A stretch of 64,000 nucleotides of DNA from Natrialba asiatica DSM 12278 (GCF_000337555.1 NZ_AOIO01000023.1:14963-78962); one strand, 5' to 3'. Shown: positions 11,063 through 18,881, numbered from the stretch's first letter. Notes: generated from the sequence alone by a model not told the origin. Numbers and translations are program-made.

Positions 11063-11593
11063 CTAACTCTCACACTCATTCCTACTCCCACCGCCCATCT
11101 TCCGCGCCGGTACACCCGCGACGGTAGTCCCCGGTTCGACATCCCTCGTCACCAGCGAGTTCGCCGCGACGCTTGCATCCGCACCGATCTCGACGCCCGG
11201 CAATACGATCGCCCCAGCACCGATCATCGCTCGTTCGCCGACGACGATCTCACCCGTCCGGTACTCATCCTGCAAGAACTCGTGACAGAGCAGTGTTGCG
11301 TCGTAGCCGACGATCGCGTGTTTCTCCACCGTGATTAGTTCCGGCCAGAAGACGTCAGGCGTCGCCTCAAGACCCCAGGAAACACCGGGTTCAACGGTGA
11401 CACCGAGTCGGCGCAAGCACCACCGCCGCAGGCGGAGGCTTGGAGAAATGCGAGCAAGCCAGACGAAGAGGTAGTTGAGCGCAACCCGAAGCGGGTGCTT
11501 TGCCCGCGTCCAGTGAGCAAGCGAGTTCCGAACGCCAGGGGTGGGGTGGCGTCGAATGCGATCGTGGCGGGAACGGGAGTCATCGGCTGTCAC
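11063..11593 (-). CDS. Hexapeptide-repeat (left-handed beta-helix) acyltransferase
   Basis: 176 residues. After a basic N-terminal ~45 residues and a hydrophobic stretch (VALNYLFVWLARISPSLRLR) comes a left-handed beta-helix made of hexapeptide turns (ITVEKHAIVGYDATLLCHEF, IVVGERAMIGAGAIVLPGVEIGADASVAANSLVT), closing with the family's VPA(R/K) end in VAGVPARKM. The presumed catalytic His is in LLCHEFL. Such enzymes O- or N-acetylate sugars or antibiotics; the acceptor cannot be told from sequence. It stands alone, facing the convergent NDH-2 gene. The C-terminus appears cut short by a frameshift (see 10916-11060). Confidence 0.8.
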   Translation of the reverse strand: MTADDSRSRHDRIRRHPTPGVRNSLAHWTRAKHPLRVALNYLFVWLARISPSLRLRRWCLRRLGVTVEPGVSWGLEATPDVFWPELITVEKHAIVGYDATLLCHEFLQDEYRTGEIVVGERAMIGAGAIVLPGVEIGADASVAANSLVTRDVEPGTTVAGVPARKMGGGSRNECES

Positions 11594-11666
11594 GTCTGGG
11601 TTGTCGGTCGAGTACTACAAGAAACTGACCGATTCTAACATGGGTCACTCACCGGCAGCTGTCGGG

Positions 11667-12500
11667 TTACGTACCGGTCGAACCGTCAACCACCGTGTCG
11701 GCTGGCGTTCGATCAGTACGGGGGCCGACCAGTTGCCGAAACGCCTCGCTCGAGAGGTCACATCGGTAGGCCGGCTTGAAGAGCATGTTCTGTCCACCCG
11801 CGCGAACGTTCCATTCCGCTTCGATTTCCTCACGAAGATAATACTGCGCTTGTACGTTGTCCGGTTTGACGTAGTAGTCGCTGAGACGGATGGGATAGCG
11901 GTCGAAGAGGCCGCCTGGCTCGCGGCCGGCGACGATCACAACCGGTTTGTCCTGCCGGTAGAGTTCACCGTCTCGTTCCCGTGCGCGTTTCGCGTGTGCG
12001 TTCTCCGGATTGGCCGCGAGAATCGCCTCGCGGTCCGTCTCGCGCATTTCGGGGGTGATAACGGCGACGCTATCGACGGTGAAGTATCCGATCAGGTACC
12101 GGTGTGCCCGGTCTCCCCCTGGTCGACGCAGGCCGGCGTAGAAGCCAACGAGATCGCCCGGTTCGAGCGAGCGAAGACGAGAGACGTAGCCATTGGATCG
12201 ATGTTCACCGTAGGTTAGCGCCTCGAAGTTCGGATCACGGTGCAGCGGCCACTCCGCGAGTGCATCGCCAGAGACCGTGTCGACACCGTTTCGGATCGGT
12301 TGTGGCTCGATCCGAGTCGTCAGGTCTGCGGCGACCCGGTCATCGTAGCGGAGGGTCCACGATCCGAGCGTCGCTGTCTCGCTCGTGTTACGAGTCTTCT
12401 CCGGAATCGGAACGTATTCGAAGCGGTTATCGTCGTACAGCGGCCCGAGTGCACCGAGGTTCGTACTGTCGGCACCGATCCCGGCGAGGACGACTGTCAT
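11667..12500 (-). CDS. Nmad3-like protein (putative nucleotide-modification-associated domain)
   Basis: 277 residues. The N-terminus VVLAGIGADSTNLGALGPLYDDNRFEYVPIPE has the pattern of the Nmad3 family (a glycine-rich opening strand, then F-x-Y-x-P-I-P-E), a domain proposed from comparative genomics to work with modified DNA bases. Later parts carry a GDLVGFYAGLRRPGG...HRYLIGYFTV motif and a LSDYYVKPDNVQAQYYL segment. No phage genes or other modification enzymes sit beside it, so here it is a lone chromosomal gene. The family assignment is from sequence resemblance recalled from memory; the molecular role is unknown. Confidence 0.6.
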   Translation of the reverse strand: MTVVLAGIGADSTNLGALGPLYDDNRFEYVPIPEKTRNTSETATLGSWTLRYDDRVAADLTTRIEPQPIRNGVDTVSGDALAEWPLHRDPNFEALTYGEHRSNGYVSRLRSLEPGDLVGFYAGLRRPGGDRAHRYLIGYFTVDSVAVITPEMRETDREAILAANPENAHAKRARERDGELYRQDKPVVIVAGREPGGLFDRYPIRLSDYYVKPDNVQAQYYLREEIEAEWNVRAGGQNMLFKPAYRCDLSSEAFRQLVGPRTDRTPADTVVDGSTGT

Positions 12501-12590
12501 CAGTTCCTCTCAGTACGAGCAGTGATAGATTAAATCACTCGATCCACACTACCGGCGAACGCTTTTCCTGTAGACGACCGTGCCTCTTCT

Positions 12591-12752
12591 ATGGCGTCCA
12601 GAACACCCATCGAATGTCCACTGTGCCGTGAATCTCCGGTGCAAGAGCAAGAACTCGAGGAGCATCTCGTCTCAGTCCATACGAAACGAAAACTCGCAAA
12701 ATTCGTCGCCTCGGAAACGCGAGCGATGGACGAAGGGGATATTTCCGAGTGA
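12591..12752 (+). CDS. Small C2H2-type zinc-finger protein, 53 residues
   Basis: An ATG at 12591 opens a 53-residue frame ending in TGA at 12750-12752. C9 and C12 (ECPLCRE), H25 (EEHLV) and H30 (SVHTK) form a C-x2-C-x12-H-x4-H zinc finger; the rest is charged and helical. Small single-finger proteins of this type are abundant in haloarchaea and some influence biofilm and swarming, but this one has no clear assignment. It is divergent from the Nmad3-like gene, with starts 90 bases apart. Confidence 0.68.
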   Translation: MASRTPIECPLCRESPVQEQELEEHLVSVHTKRKLAKFVASETRAMDEGDISE

Positions 12753-12804
12753 ACGACCACGCGGAAGCGAGAAAACAGCCACGGTCCCGACGCTGACAGG
12801 CGGG

Positions 12805-13065
12805 TCACTCACGTGGTGTGATCGAAACCGATCCTCCCGCATCGACCGCGACACGATACTCGCAGTATTCGAACGTGAGCCGTCCGGCGGGCCGAGAGTG
12901 GGTCGGTGTCGATCCGAAGAGGCCGGTGATCGCAGCGGGATCGATGGTGTCGTACAGCGGCGGTAACTCGGTCGTATCACACTGTTCTCGTTCAGCGACC
13001 GCCTCGACGATTTTCGTACAGAATTCATCCGTCTCTGAGGGATGTGATTTAGGACGGGGTGCCAT
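12805..13065 (-). CDS. HalOD1 output-domain protein
   Basis: 86 residues, consisting almost wholly of one HalOD1 domain: a helix (CTKIVEAVAERE), the diagnostic TELPPLYDTIDPAAITGLF segment and a C-terminal beta part (GRLTFEYCEYRVAVDAGGSVSITP). HalOD1 is a haloarchaeal module often attached to response regulators; single-domain copies have no known activity. The ATG at 13065 is preferred because a TATA-like CTTATGAC lies about 25-30 bases upstream; an ATG at 13092 would overlap that element. A second stand-alone HalOD1 gene lies at 45596-45976. Confidence 0.75.
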   Translation of the reverse strand: MAPRPKSHPSETDEFCTKIVEAVAEREQCDTTELPPLYDTIDPAAITGLFGSTPTHSRPAGRLTFEYCEYRVAVDAGGSVSITPRE

Positions 13066-13232
13066 GGCTGGATACCAGAACTCGATAGTCATAAGAATGG
13101 TCCCGGCATTCTCGATAACCGGTATTGGCGCCCATATTACTGGGTTTTTCGGAGGGAAAAATCCAGTGCATCTGTTAGAGCGAACTGTCGAACGCAACGC
13201 GAGGGGAGACGGTGACCGTCTCGGACAGCGTC

Positions 13233-13712
13233 TCAGCCCTCGTCCGCGAGCTGCTGTCCAAAGTGATTGAACGGTTGCCGAAACTCCGTCTCGAGAACCT
13301 CCGATCGACTGATATCGAGCCCGCATTCTTGGAGTATCTTTGCAATCCGGGAGATATCGGCTGTACTCGTCCCAACGGCCTCAACGTGGAGGTTTTGGTC
13401 TCCAGCAAGCAGTTTGCGAACAGTCACGACCCCGTGCTGGTCGAGCACTTCCTCGACGAACTCGGTCGTCGGCTGGGTTTCGGACGTACACGTAAACAAA
13501 ATATGAAGCTCGAAGCCTGCCGTTTCGTAATCGATATCCGGGATGTACCCTTCGAGAACCCCCCGTTCTTCGAGTCGATCGATTCGATTTCGAACGGTCC
13601 CCGCAGATACCCCGACTGCCTCAGCGATTTCGGCTGCCGTCGTCTTCCGTGCGTTCTGCTGGAGCATATACAGAATGCCACGGTCAGTCTCATCTAACGC
13701 ATCCTGAGCCAT
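13233..13712 (-). CDS. Lrp/AsnC-family transcriptional regulator
   Basis: From the ATG at 13712, 159 residues starting MAQDALDETDRGILYML. An N-terminal winged helix (~1-60; TTAAEIAEAVGVSAGTVRNRIDRLEERGVLEGYIPDIDYE is the classic Lrp recognition helix and wing) is followed by a ligand-binding/oligomerising RAM-like domain (~65-140; ELHILFTC..., VTVRKLLAGDQNLHVEAVG). The C-terminus bears an extra ~20-residue tail (FRQPFNHFGQQLADEG). The RAM core GDxDxxxxV is altered to GDQNLHVEAV, as in several haloarchaeal Lrp paralogues. Its effector is unknown. Confidence 0.87.
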   Translation of the reverse strand: MAQDALDETDRGILYMLQQNARKTTAAEIAEAVGVSAGTVRNRIDRLEERGVLEGYIPDIDYETAGFELHILFTCTSETQPTTEFVEEVLDQHGVVTVRKLLAGDQNLHVEAVGTSTADISRIAKILQECGLDISRSEVLETEFRQPFNHFGQQLADEG

Positions 13713-13805
13713 GTAGCGTCTACGGACGGAACCTCGAAGGACCTTGTGATAACAGCGACTAGACGAACCGTTCATCAGTTGCGTTTGCAGGAGCTAGAAC
13801 AACGG

Positions 13806-14065
13806 ATGCGAAGACCGGGGATTTCGTGGATGACACGGGCTGATGACCGCATTCTCGAAACCTCTCAGACAGCGGCCTTATCCTCTCATCGCGAGTTCTT
13901 GGGTTACCACCGGCTACTCGCGGCACTCCCTGAGCACGCGGCTCGGAAAATTGCGCGACGCCGAACTCGTCGATCGCGTCGACGAGGGGCCGTATCAGAT
14001 TACTGATCACGGGCGCGTATCTCACAGGAGAACTCGACGCCGAGGATCTAGAAGGACAGCCGTGA
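13806..14065 (+). pseudogene. Frameshifted winged-helix regulator (PhiH1-repressor-like)
   Basis: Three consecutive plus-strand frames together rebuild one haloarchaeal winged-helix protein. Frame A starts at the ATG 13806 (MRRPGISWMTRADDRILE). After a shift near 13865-13880, frame B gives WVTTGYSRHSLSTRLGKLRDAELVDRVDEGPYQITDHGR. A second shift near 14010-14020 leads to frame C, AYLTGELDAEDLEGQP, with TGA at 14063-14065. This order (ADDRILE..., recognition helix, wing, a tail such as GELDAEDLE) is that of the small PhiH1-repressor-like regulators of haloarchaeal viruses and mobile elements. Two independent shifts make a functional product unlikely, barring sequencing errors. Confidence 0.75.
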
Positions 14066-14207
14066 TAGTTTCCATACTTTCCACAGTGGTAATTCCACTC
14101 TCTTTTACGGTAAACTGACCGCTAAGTAGGCCCGCGTACAGTGGGTCGTCTTCATTTCCCGGTGGAATGCTCCGGTGCTGGACGGGGATGGAAGGGGTTC
14201 ATCGCTA

Positions 14208-14567
14208 CTACAGTTTAATCGGCGTTTCGAGTTCGGGATCGACATCAAGGATCTTAGACAGGGTCGGCTGGACCTGATCGAACTGTTCGGTCGGTTCCAC
14301 GAACTGGCGCTCTTGATCGTAGGTGATGAGTCCTGCCGCGGACAGCTTTGGGAGGTGGATGTGATATAGCGAGCGACGAATCTCTACGAGTACATCTTCG
14401 GGCACCTCTGTAATCGGTGTATGATGATTGTACTTGAGGACGGTCTTCGTGAGGTCGTTCAGCGTCAACGACCGCTTTTCGTGAGCAATCATCGCAAGCA
14501 CGATTCGGCGATGCTTGTCTTGACACAGAGAGAGTATCGAGTCATCTGGGAGGGCATTCCCGGTCAT
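14208..14567 (-). CDS. DUF7344-type winged-helix regulator
   Basis: 119 residues from the internal ATG at 14567 (MTGNALPDDSILSLCQDKHRRIVLAM). The arrangement is that of a haloarchaeal family of predicted DNA-binding proteins: an early SLCQDKHRRIVL helix, then LTLNDLTKTVLKYN, and a second half with IRRSLYHIHLPKLSAAGLITYD, a winged-helix turn before the wing. These are often found next to membrane proteins and stress genes. The ATG at 14594 would add nine residues, but the internal start matches the family beginning better. Its targets are unknown. The codon usage is less GC-biased than in the housekeeping genes nearby. Confidence 0.7.
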   Translation of the reverse strand: MTGNALPDDSILSLCQDKHRRIVLAMIAHEKRSLTLNDLTKTVLKYNHHTPITEVPEDVLVEIRRSLYHIHLPKLSAAGLITYDQERQFVEPTEQFDQVQPTLSKILDVDPELETPIKL

Positions 14568-14637
14568 CAATTCAATGCAGCCGGTCGACAACAATCAGGA
14601 TCACTTTTTCGTATACAAATTCCTTTTAAGCAGTCGA

Positions 14638-15294
14638 TCAGGAGTCGACCGTGAAGGCGGAGAGCGTACTCCCGAGGACGTGCTTGATCCCACCCCGGAG
14701 GCGGGAGCCAACGGCTTGCTGTGAGATGCCGAGTTCTTCGCCGAGATCTCCCAACGTGACCTCGCGCGGGGACTCGAAGTAGCCGCGCTCGTAGGCGAGT
14801 ATCAGTGCTTCTTGCTGGGTGTCGGTGAGGGCGGCTTCGGTCGCGGTCTCGACTGGTGTCAGCGCGTGCAGTTCGGTCAGCGTGATCGGGATGTCTAGCT
14901 CTCGACAGCGTCGTTGCAAGGCCGCAATGTCGCTTTGCTCGTCGCCACGAACCTCGAACGTCCACTTCTTGTCCGTTCCAGTGGCCTCGATGAGCGGCAC
15001 TTCCGTCTCCGCCAGTACGGTCAGCACGTCCTCGTAGTCCAGCGCCCACTCGACGCGTAATAGGTATTCGTCCTCGACAGAGTCGACGAGTCGAATGTCG
15101 TTCACACCCGGGTGCGCGGTGAACGCGCTCTCGATGTCGTCGACTTTAGTTCCCCGCACCCACAGGTAAGGAATCACCACGTCCTGCGCGGGGATAATTC
15201 GCTCCAGTTCGACCGTCACGTTCGGTAGTTGTTCGAACACCGTCCCCAGGGGAAACTGGTCGAACGGAACCGTGAACGTCGCCTCGGTAGCCAT
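14638..15294 (-). CDS. HTH-10 (bacterio-opsin activator-like) transcriptional regulator
   Basis: 218 residues from the ATG at 15294 (MATEATFTVPFDQFPLG). The first ~150 residues form the N-terminal sensor-like region of Bat-type regulators (FPLGTVFEQLPNVTVELERIIP..., DDIESAFTAHPGVNDIRLVD, LLRVEWALDYEDVL). The last ~55 are the HTH_10 domain: LTDTQQEALILAYERGYFESPREVTLGDLGEELGISQQAVGSRLRGGIKHVL. Members control bacterio-opsin, DMSO respiration and other haloarchaeal systems; this copy has no PAS/GAF sensor. An upstream ATG (15351) is less likely because the extra residues are unlike the family. Confidence 0.82.
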   Translation of the reverse strand: MATEATFTVPFDQFPLGTVFEQLPNVTVELERIIPAQDVVIPYLWVRGTKVDDIESAFTAHPGVNDIRLVDSVEDEYLLRVEWALDYEDVLTVLAETEVPLIEATGTDKKWTFEVRGDEQSDIAALQRRCRELDIPITLTELHALTPVETATEAALTDTQQEALILAYERGYFESPREVTLGDLGEELGISQQAVGSRLRGGIKHVLGSTLSAFTVDS

Positions 15295-15510
15295 CGTTTG
15301 TACCGTTGGCTTCCAGATGTAAAGGCCTACGACTGATCGGACCGTGCTCACGACGCCGCTGTTCCCGATGCCCGCTCTCCCGGGCCGGAAATTGACACCA
15401 AGTGCACCGCTACCCGAACAGTGAAATTACCGATGAAGTGTTTGAGATCGTTACCTGTTTCCACTGTACTTCCCATTCGTCGACTGCTTACACAGAGGGT
15501 GAGAGAACTT

Positions 15511-15810
15511 CTATGACATCCGCTTGTATTCGGTTATTCCGATGTCGTCGCCGACGTTCGATATCGTGTCTGGAGCCAAAGTGAGCGTGCAGCGGCAGCC
15601 GAGATCGCTACCTGTTGTGCACCCACGAGTCACCGCTTCCTTGGAAACGTCTTCGATAAGCGCAGCCAGTTCGTCGAGATCGCGGAGGAGCCTTTGTCTT
15701 GGTGGTGACTCGCGTAATGCATGATGGCTGGGAGTCGAGAACGGCGGCCCACGGATCGGCATACGCACCACAATCGTCGGTGTGCGCGCGAGTTCGCGTT
15801 CGTCGATCAC
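15511..15810 (-). CDS. Doubtful open frame, possible gene remnant
   Basis: 99 codons with a locally plausible acidic helix (LLRDLDELAALIEDVSKEAV) and an opening TPTIVVRMPIRGPPF that looks protein-like. The remainder (CTTGSDLGCRCTLTLAPDT) is not typical of haloarchaeal proteins and no family is recognisable. It may be the relic of a decayed gene in the 13.8-17.7 kb region. Confidence 0.2.
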   Translation of the reverse strand: MIDERELARTPTIVVRMPIRGPPFSTPSHHALRESPPRQRLLRDLDELAALIEDVSKEAVTRGCTTGSDLGCRCTLTLAPDTISNVGDDIGITEYKRMS

Positions 15811-15999
15811 CGGCTAGTCTCAGTCCAGAGATGCAGTCAGAGTAGATCAACAAAATTCTTGCCTTCGACACTATCAAATGTGAGAATGCAAGACGGCGTC
15901 GGTTCAAGAGGGAACTGTAACTGCTCTGCAGTGGCTTGATTATCAAATTTGAAACCCATGGAGTTCCTGATGTGACCCGAAAGCGTACACTATCGATTA

Positions 16000-16010
16000 G
16001 TTATATATAC
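16000..16010 (+). promoter_or_regulatory. Putative TATA box upstream of the pilin gene
   Basis: GTTATATATAC is the best TATA-like sequence in this region. It lies ~155 bases before the pilin ATG, so if it serves that gene the transcript carries a ~125-base leader, unusual for haloarchaea but known for some pilin genes. Confidence 0.35.
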
Positions 16011-16163
16011 CGGTACTCTACTGGTTGCTATCAGCACCAGAAGGCGACGAGAAGACGACGATCGAGGATACGATCTCCAACCCCCTCGAACGTCACCGAA
16101 TGTCTACCCAGGTATCCGGAATAAGTCTTCTCACCGTTGGTGGGTGCGTAAACGAAGCAAACA

Positions 16164-16718
16164 ATGGACCTTACAAAATACCGAGCCAAGCTGATTGGCA
16201 ACGAAGAAGAGCGTGCAGTATCGCCCGTTATTGGAGTTATTCTGATGGTTGCAATTACCGTCATTCTTGCAGCCGTGATCGCAGCATTCGTGCTCGATAT
16301 GGGTGACAGTATAGGGAATTCAGCGCCGAATACGGCGGTCCAAACGTCAGTGAATTCTGACTGGGATGCCGGCAGTAATGATGCTGAGGCGTTCTACATC
16401 CAGCATTCCTCGGGAGACAGTGTTGAGGCAGGCGATCTGAAAGTCGTCCTTCGCGATGACGATGGAGGCGAAATCACCACCATTGAAGAAGGAGATACCG
16501 TCAGTGGAAGCGCTAATGCTGCGTTTTCGGTATCTGATGGTACTTTAGACGGTGGTTCAACCATGACGGTCTCGTTCAATGGGGAGGTCGATGGCACTGC
16601 CAGCGGTGGGTACGTCGATTATTCGGGTGGCCACGGCGGTGAGGTCACTATTCAGTTAATTCACGTCCCATCTGACACGACTATCACGGACAGCAGCCAC
16701 GAACTCCCGTCAGCGTAA
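16164..16718 (+). CDS. Archaeal type IV pilin
   Basis: 184 residues with a class III signal peptide: a charged leader ([18 protein letters not shown]) followed directly by [29 protein letters not shown], the archaeal pilin N-terminal domain (Pilin_N, formerly DUF1628). The prepilin peptidase PibD would cut before VSPVIG, leaving the hydrophobic helix as the filament core. The ~130-residue head is acidic and beta-rich ([12 protein letters not shown]..., [14 protein letters not shown]) and would face the medium. No pilus ATPase or platform gene is near, so assembly relies on machinery elsewhere. Adhesion is the usual role of such pilins. Codon usage is less GC-rich than in the core genes. Confidence 0.85.
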   Translation: MDLTKYRAKLIGNEEERAVSPVIGVILMVAITVILAAVIAAFVLDMGDSIGNSAPNTAVQTSVNSDWDAGSNDAEAFYIQHSSGDSVEAGDLKVVLRDDDGGEITTIEEGDTVSGSANAAFSVSDGTLDGGSTMTVSFNGEVDGTASGGYVDYSGGHGGEVTIQLIHVPSDTTITDSSHELPSA

Positions 16719-16731
16719 CGCTACCCGATTT

Positions 16732-17353
16732 TCAATTTTTAGCGGAGTAGATCTGCCAAGTGGCGACTGTCGGATAGGGTGCAGCCCGAAAAGTCTCGAT
16801 ATGGACGGGTGCTGTGACAAAGGAGCGGCGGCCCGGTCCGGTTTGAGACCGTATCATCCCATACCAGCGATTTACCGCGACCAAATTAAACCTACTCGTC
16901 CGTTTCGTCTCTGCCTGCTTGTGATCGAACGACGGATCAAAGACGACCGTATCGAACGACTGCGGCTCAAAGTAGTCAGCGATCTCCGCGCCGTCAAAAT
17001 GAGTACCGACGTCTCGGTCGGGATTCCAGTCATTACGAACTATCTCGCCGTCGTATTTGAGTTTCGTTCGACCGGTACACGCGTTCAGAATCCGTCTCTC
17101 GAGTCGCTTCTCGACGAACTCTCGTGCCGGAGTGTATTCGAACGTCCATCGCGAGAGCATCCGGGCCGATCCGTCCGGGTCGCGATCACCGTTCGAAACG
17201 AGTGCCGCTGCTCGCGTTAGCCGTCGGTACGGATCTCTCGCTCTTCGGGGGCGCGGCGAACATCAGCATCGGTTGCTTGATTGGCCGGATGGCGATGGGC
17301 GTCCGACTCTCGATGTCGTACAGTCGACTCGCCGGGACGAACCCCTCAGACAT
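16732..17353 (-). pseudogene. Broken DNA (adenine) methyltransferase of mobile-element type
   Basis: The minus strand carries two frames that join into one protein. The first, from the ATG at 17353 (MSEGFVPASRLYDIESRTPIAIRPIKQPMLMFAAPPKSER), stops at 17186. The second, to 16732, continues with RWTFEYTPAREFVEKRLERRILNACTGRTKLKYDGEIVRNDWNPDRDVGTHFD and FDTVVFDPSF. The order fits a small haloarchaeal virus/plasmid methyltransferase: an SAM-binding motif NACTGRT, then an acidic residue after IVRND, then a catalytic DPPF-like motif. Damage is visible as a frameshift near 17160-17190, the catalytic motif reading DPSF rather than DPPF/Y, and loss of normal homology after DHKQAET. Confidence 0.65.
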
Positions 17354-17570
17354 TGGCTTCACCTCCGTGCCGACCGGGTGACGTCTCCGGATCCGGAATC
17401 ACGACGTCGACTCCCGCAGCGGACCCGCGGGTCAGTCGCCGATAGTTGTCGCACTCGGGGCAGCGGTGAACGCGGTTGCTACCATCGCCGTAGACCCGAG
17501 AAAAACACTCCGTAACGTGCTCTCCGCAGTGTCACACGTCGACTCACTGCCCGTCGACGGTCATGGAGCG
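17346..17570 (-). pseudogene. Remnant of a DUF7563-like CxxC zinc-finger protein
   Basis: Overlapping the start of the methyltransferase remnant (its TGA lies inside the next ATG codon region), a frame reads HCGEHVTECFSRVYGDGSNRVHRCPECDNYRRLTRGSAAG and ends GGEANV. The two CxxC-type knuckles and the RVHxCP(E)C motif resemble small DUF7563 proteins of haloarchaeal viruses. Upstream, stop codons interrupt the frame (TGA at about 17532-17534 and 17544-17546). The sequence TGTGACAC looks like TGT-GAC-CAC with one C lost, so the start has been destroyed. Confidence 0.45.
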
Positions 17571-17696
17571 ACCGTCACGCCGACCACCTCCGGACGGTCT
17601 GTCCGCTAACTGGTAATATATCGAACCCGAGAACTGGATTTTCGCCAGCCTCGGGGGTACGAGCGGCTAAGAGTTGAACGATTAGAAAATTTCGAG

Positions 17697-17767
17697 TGGG
17701 ACCGCCGAGAATTGAACTCGGGTCCTACGGACCCCATCCGCAGAGGATACCACTACCCCACGGTCCC
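17697..17767 (-). tRNA. tRNA-Pro (anticodon GGG)
   Basis: 71 nt without intron. The acceptor arm GGGACCG pairs with CGGTCCC followed by discriminator A at 17697. The anticodon stem TGCGG/CCGTA encloses the loop ATGGGGT, with anticodon GGG, and the T arm is CCGAG-TTCAATT-CTCGG. The D arm is of the short GGGTAGTGGTATCC type. CCA is not encoded. The 3' end faces the decayed methyltransferase/CxxC genes, a usual position for an integrated element. Confidence 0.93.
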
Positions 17768-17954
17768 GCACGTGATAGGACGAGTGTCTGCCGTTTAAGA
17801 GTGTCGTTTTAACCCGATACCACAACTCGCCACTGCACACCGAGTGGGAGACACCGTCGAGACAAGGACGGACAGTACATTGCAGCCGTCGATTGAGGAG
17901 CGACTGCCAGTTACGACGATCGTCCGTGCGACTACCAGACCACCCCTCCATCGA

Positions 17955-18881
17955 TCAGACGAGTACTCGTTCTAGATCGACGACAACGCCCGATGTAGCC
18001 TCGGGGTCACCGACGAGTTCACCGAGACAGACGGCCGCACCGTTCGGCGTGTAGCAAGCAACGAGCGGTCGATCGGTCGACGGATCGTCGGGGGATACGT
18101 CGCTATCGAGGACGCCCGGCGCGTAGACCGGCGCACCGTTTGCGACCTCGCGGGCGGCGCTGTCTGCGATGGTAAGTCGTGGAATCCCCTCGAGAATTCG
18201 CTCCGCAGGGTCGACGACGGCCCGAAGCGGTTCGGGGTCGGCGTCCTCTATCCAGAACGCGAGCGCGTCGAGGAACTCGGTGGCCGTGTACAGGTCCGTG
18301 TCGTCGAACGGCGTCGTCGCAGTGCGGCGCAGATGGCCCATGTGCCCGCCGGTTCCGAGCGCGAGTCCGAGGTCGTGACAGAGTTTGCGGACGTACGTCC
18401 CACTTTCACAGCGAATCCGCAGGAGAAGTTGGCGACCGTCCCGTTCGAGCACATCGAGGTCGTAAATCTCGCGAACGCGAAGTCGGCGCGAGACGGCACT
18501 CTTTCGGGGAGGCTTCTGGTAAATCGGCCCTTCGAACGCAGCGAGAACCGATTTCGCGTCAGTCGGTATCGTCCCGTGGCACTCGAGGACGGCGACGTAT
18601 TCTTTCTCGCCCTCGAGAAAGACCTGCGCGAGGCGGGTCGCCTCCCCCAGCATCGTCGGGAGACAGCCCGTCACCTTAGGATCGAGCGTGCCGGCGTGAG
18701 CAGCCTGATCGATAGTTTCGCCGGTATCGCGTTCGGCAAGCGTCTCGGCGACGGCGTCGCGCAACCAGCCGCTGACCTGATGCGAGGACGGTCCCGGCGG
18801 CTTATCGAGGTTGACGACACCGAAGGTGAGCAGTTCTGCCGGCGAGCGATCGGCGGGTGGACCGCGAAGGCGTCGTGTCAT
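17955..18881 (-). CDS. truB: tRNA/rRNA pseudouridine synthase, Cbf5/TruB family
   Basis: Catalytic subunit of archaeal H/ACA ribonucleoproteins (Cbf5), also able to form pseudouridine 55 in tRNA. Of its 308 residues, the TruB catalytic domain covers ~15-210, with nucleophile D67 in AHAGTLDPKVTGCLP and KPPGPSSHQV at the start, and with the conserved RCESGTYVRKLCHDLG. A PUA domain (~225-305: RLTIADSAAREVANGAPVYAPGVL...) binds the RNA ACA end. It lies 2 bases after cmk on the same strand; the order adk, DUF106, cmk, cbf5 is conserved in haloarchaea. Confidence 0.95.
   Translation of the reverse strand: MTRRLRGPPADRSPAELLTFGVVNLDKPPGPSSHQVSGWLRDAVAETLAERDTGETIDQAAHAGTLDPKVTGCLPTMLGEATRLAQVFLEGEKEYVAVLECHGTIPTDAKSVLAAFEGPIYQKPPRKSAVSRRLRVREIYDLDVLERDGRQLLLRIRCESGTYVRKLCHDLGLALGTGGHMGHLRRTATTPFDDTDLYTATEFLDALAFWIEDADPEPLRAVVDPAERILEGIPRLTIADSAAREVANGAPVYAPGVLDSDVSPDDPSTDRPLVACYTPNGAAVCLGELVGDPEATSGVVVDLERVLV

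Larger units (their letters stand above)
15295..16163. other. Gene-poor, lower-GC stretch between a regulator and the pilin gene
   Basis: About 870 bases with no convincing intact gene. It is richer in A/T than the flanks, contains one weak minus-strand frame (15511-15810, listed separately) and a strong TATA-like ATTAGTTATATATAC ahead of the pilin. It probably contains decayed genes, but I could not match any part to a family. Confidence 0.45.

Noticed and set aside
11541-12218. Plus-strand open frame of 225 codons over the Nmad3-like gene
   Set aside because: The minus-strand Nmad3-like frame has acidic composition and family resemblance; the plus-strand frame is its shadow in high-GC DNA.
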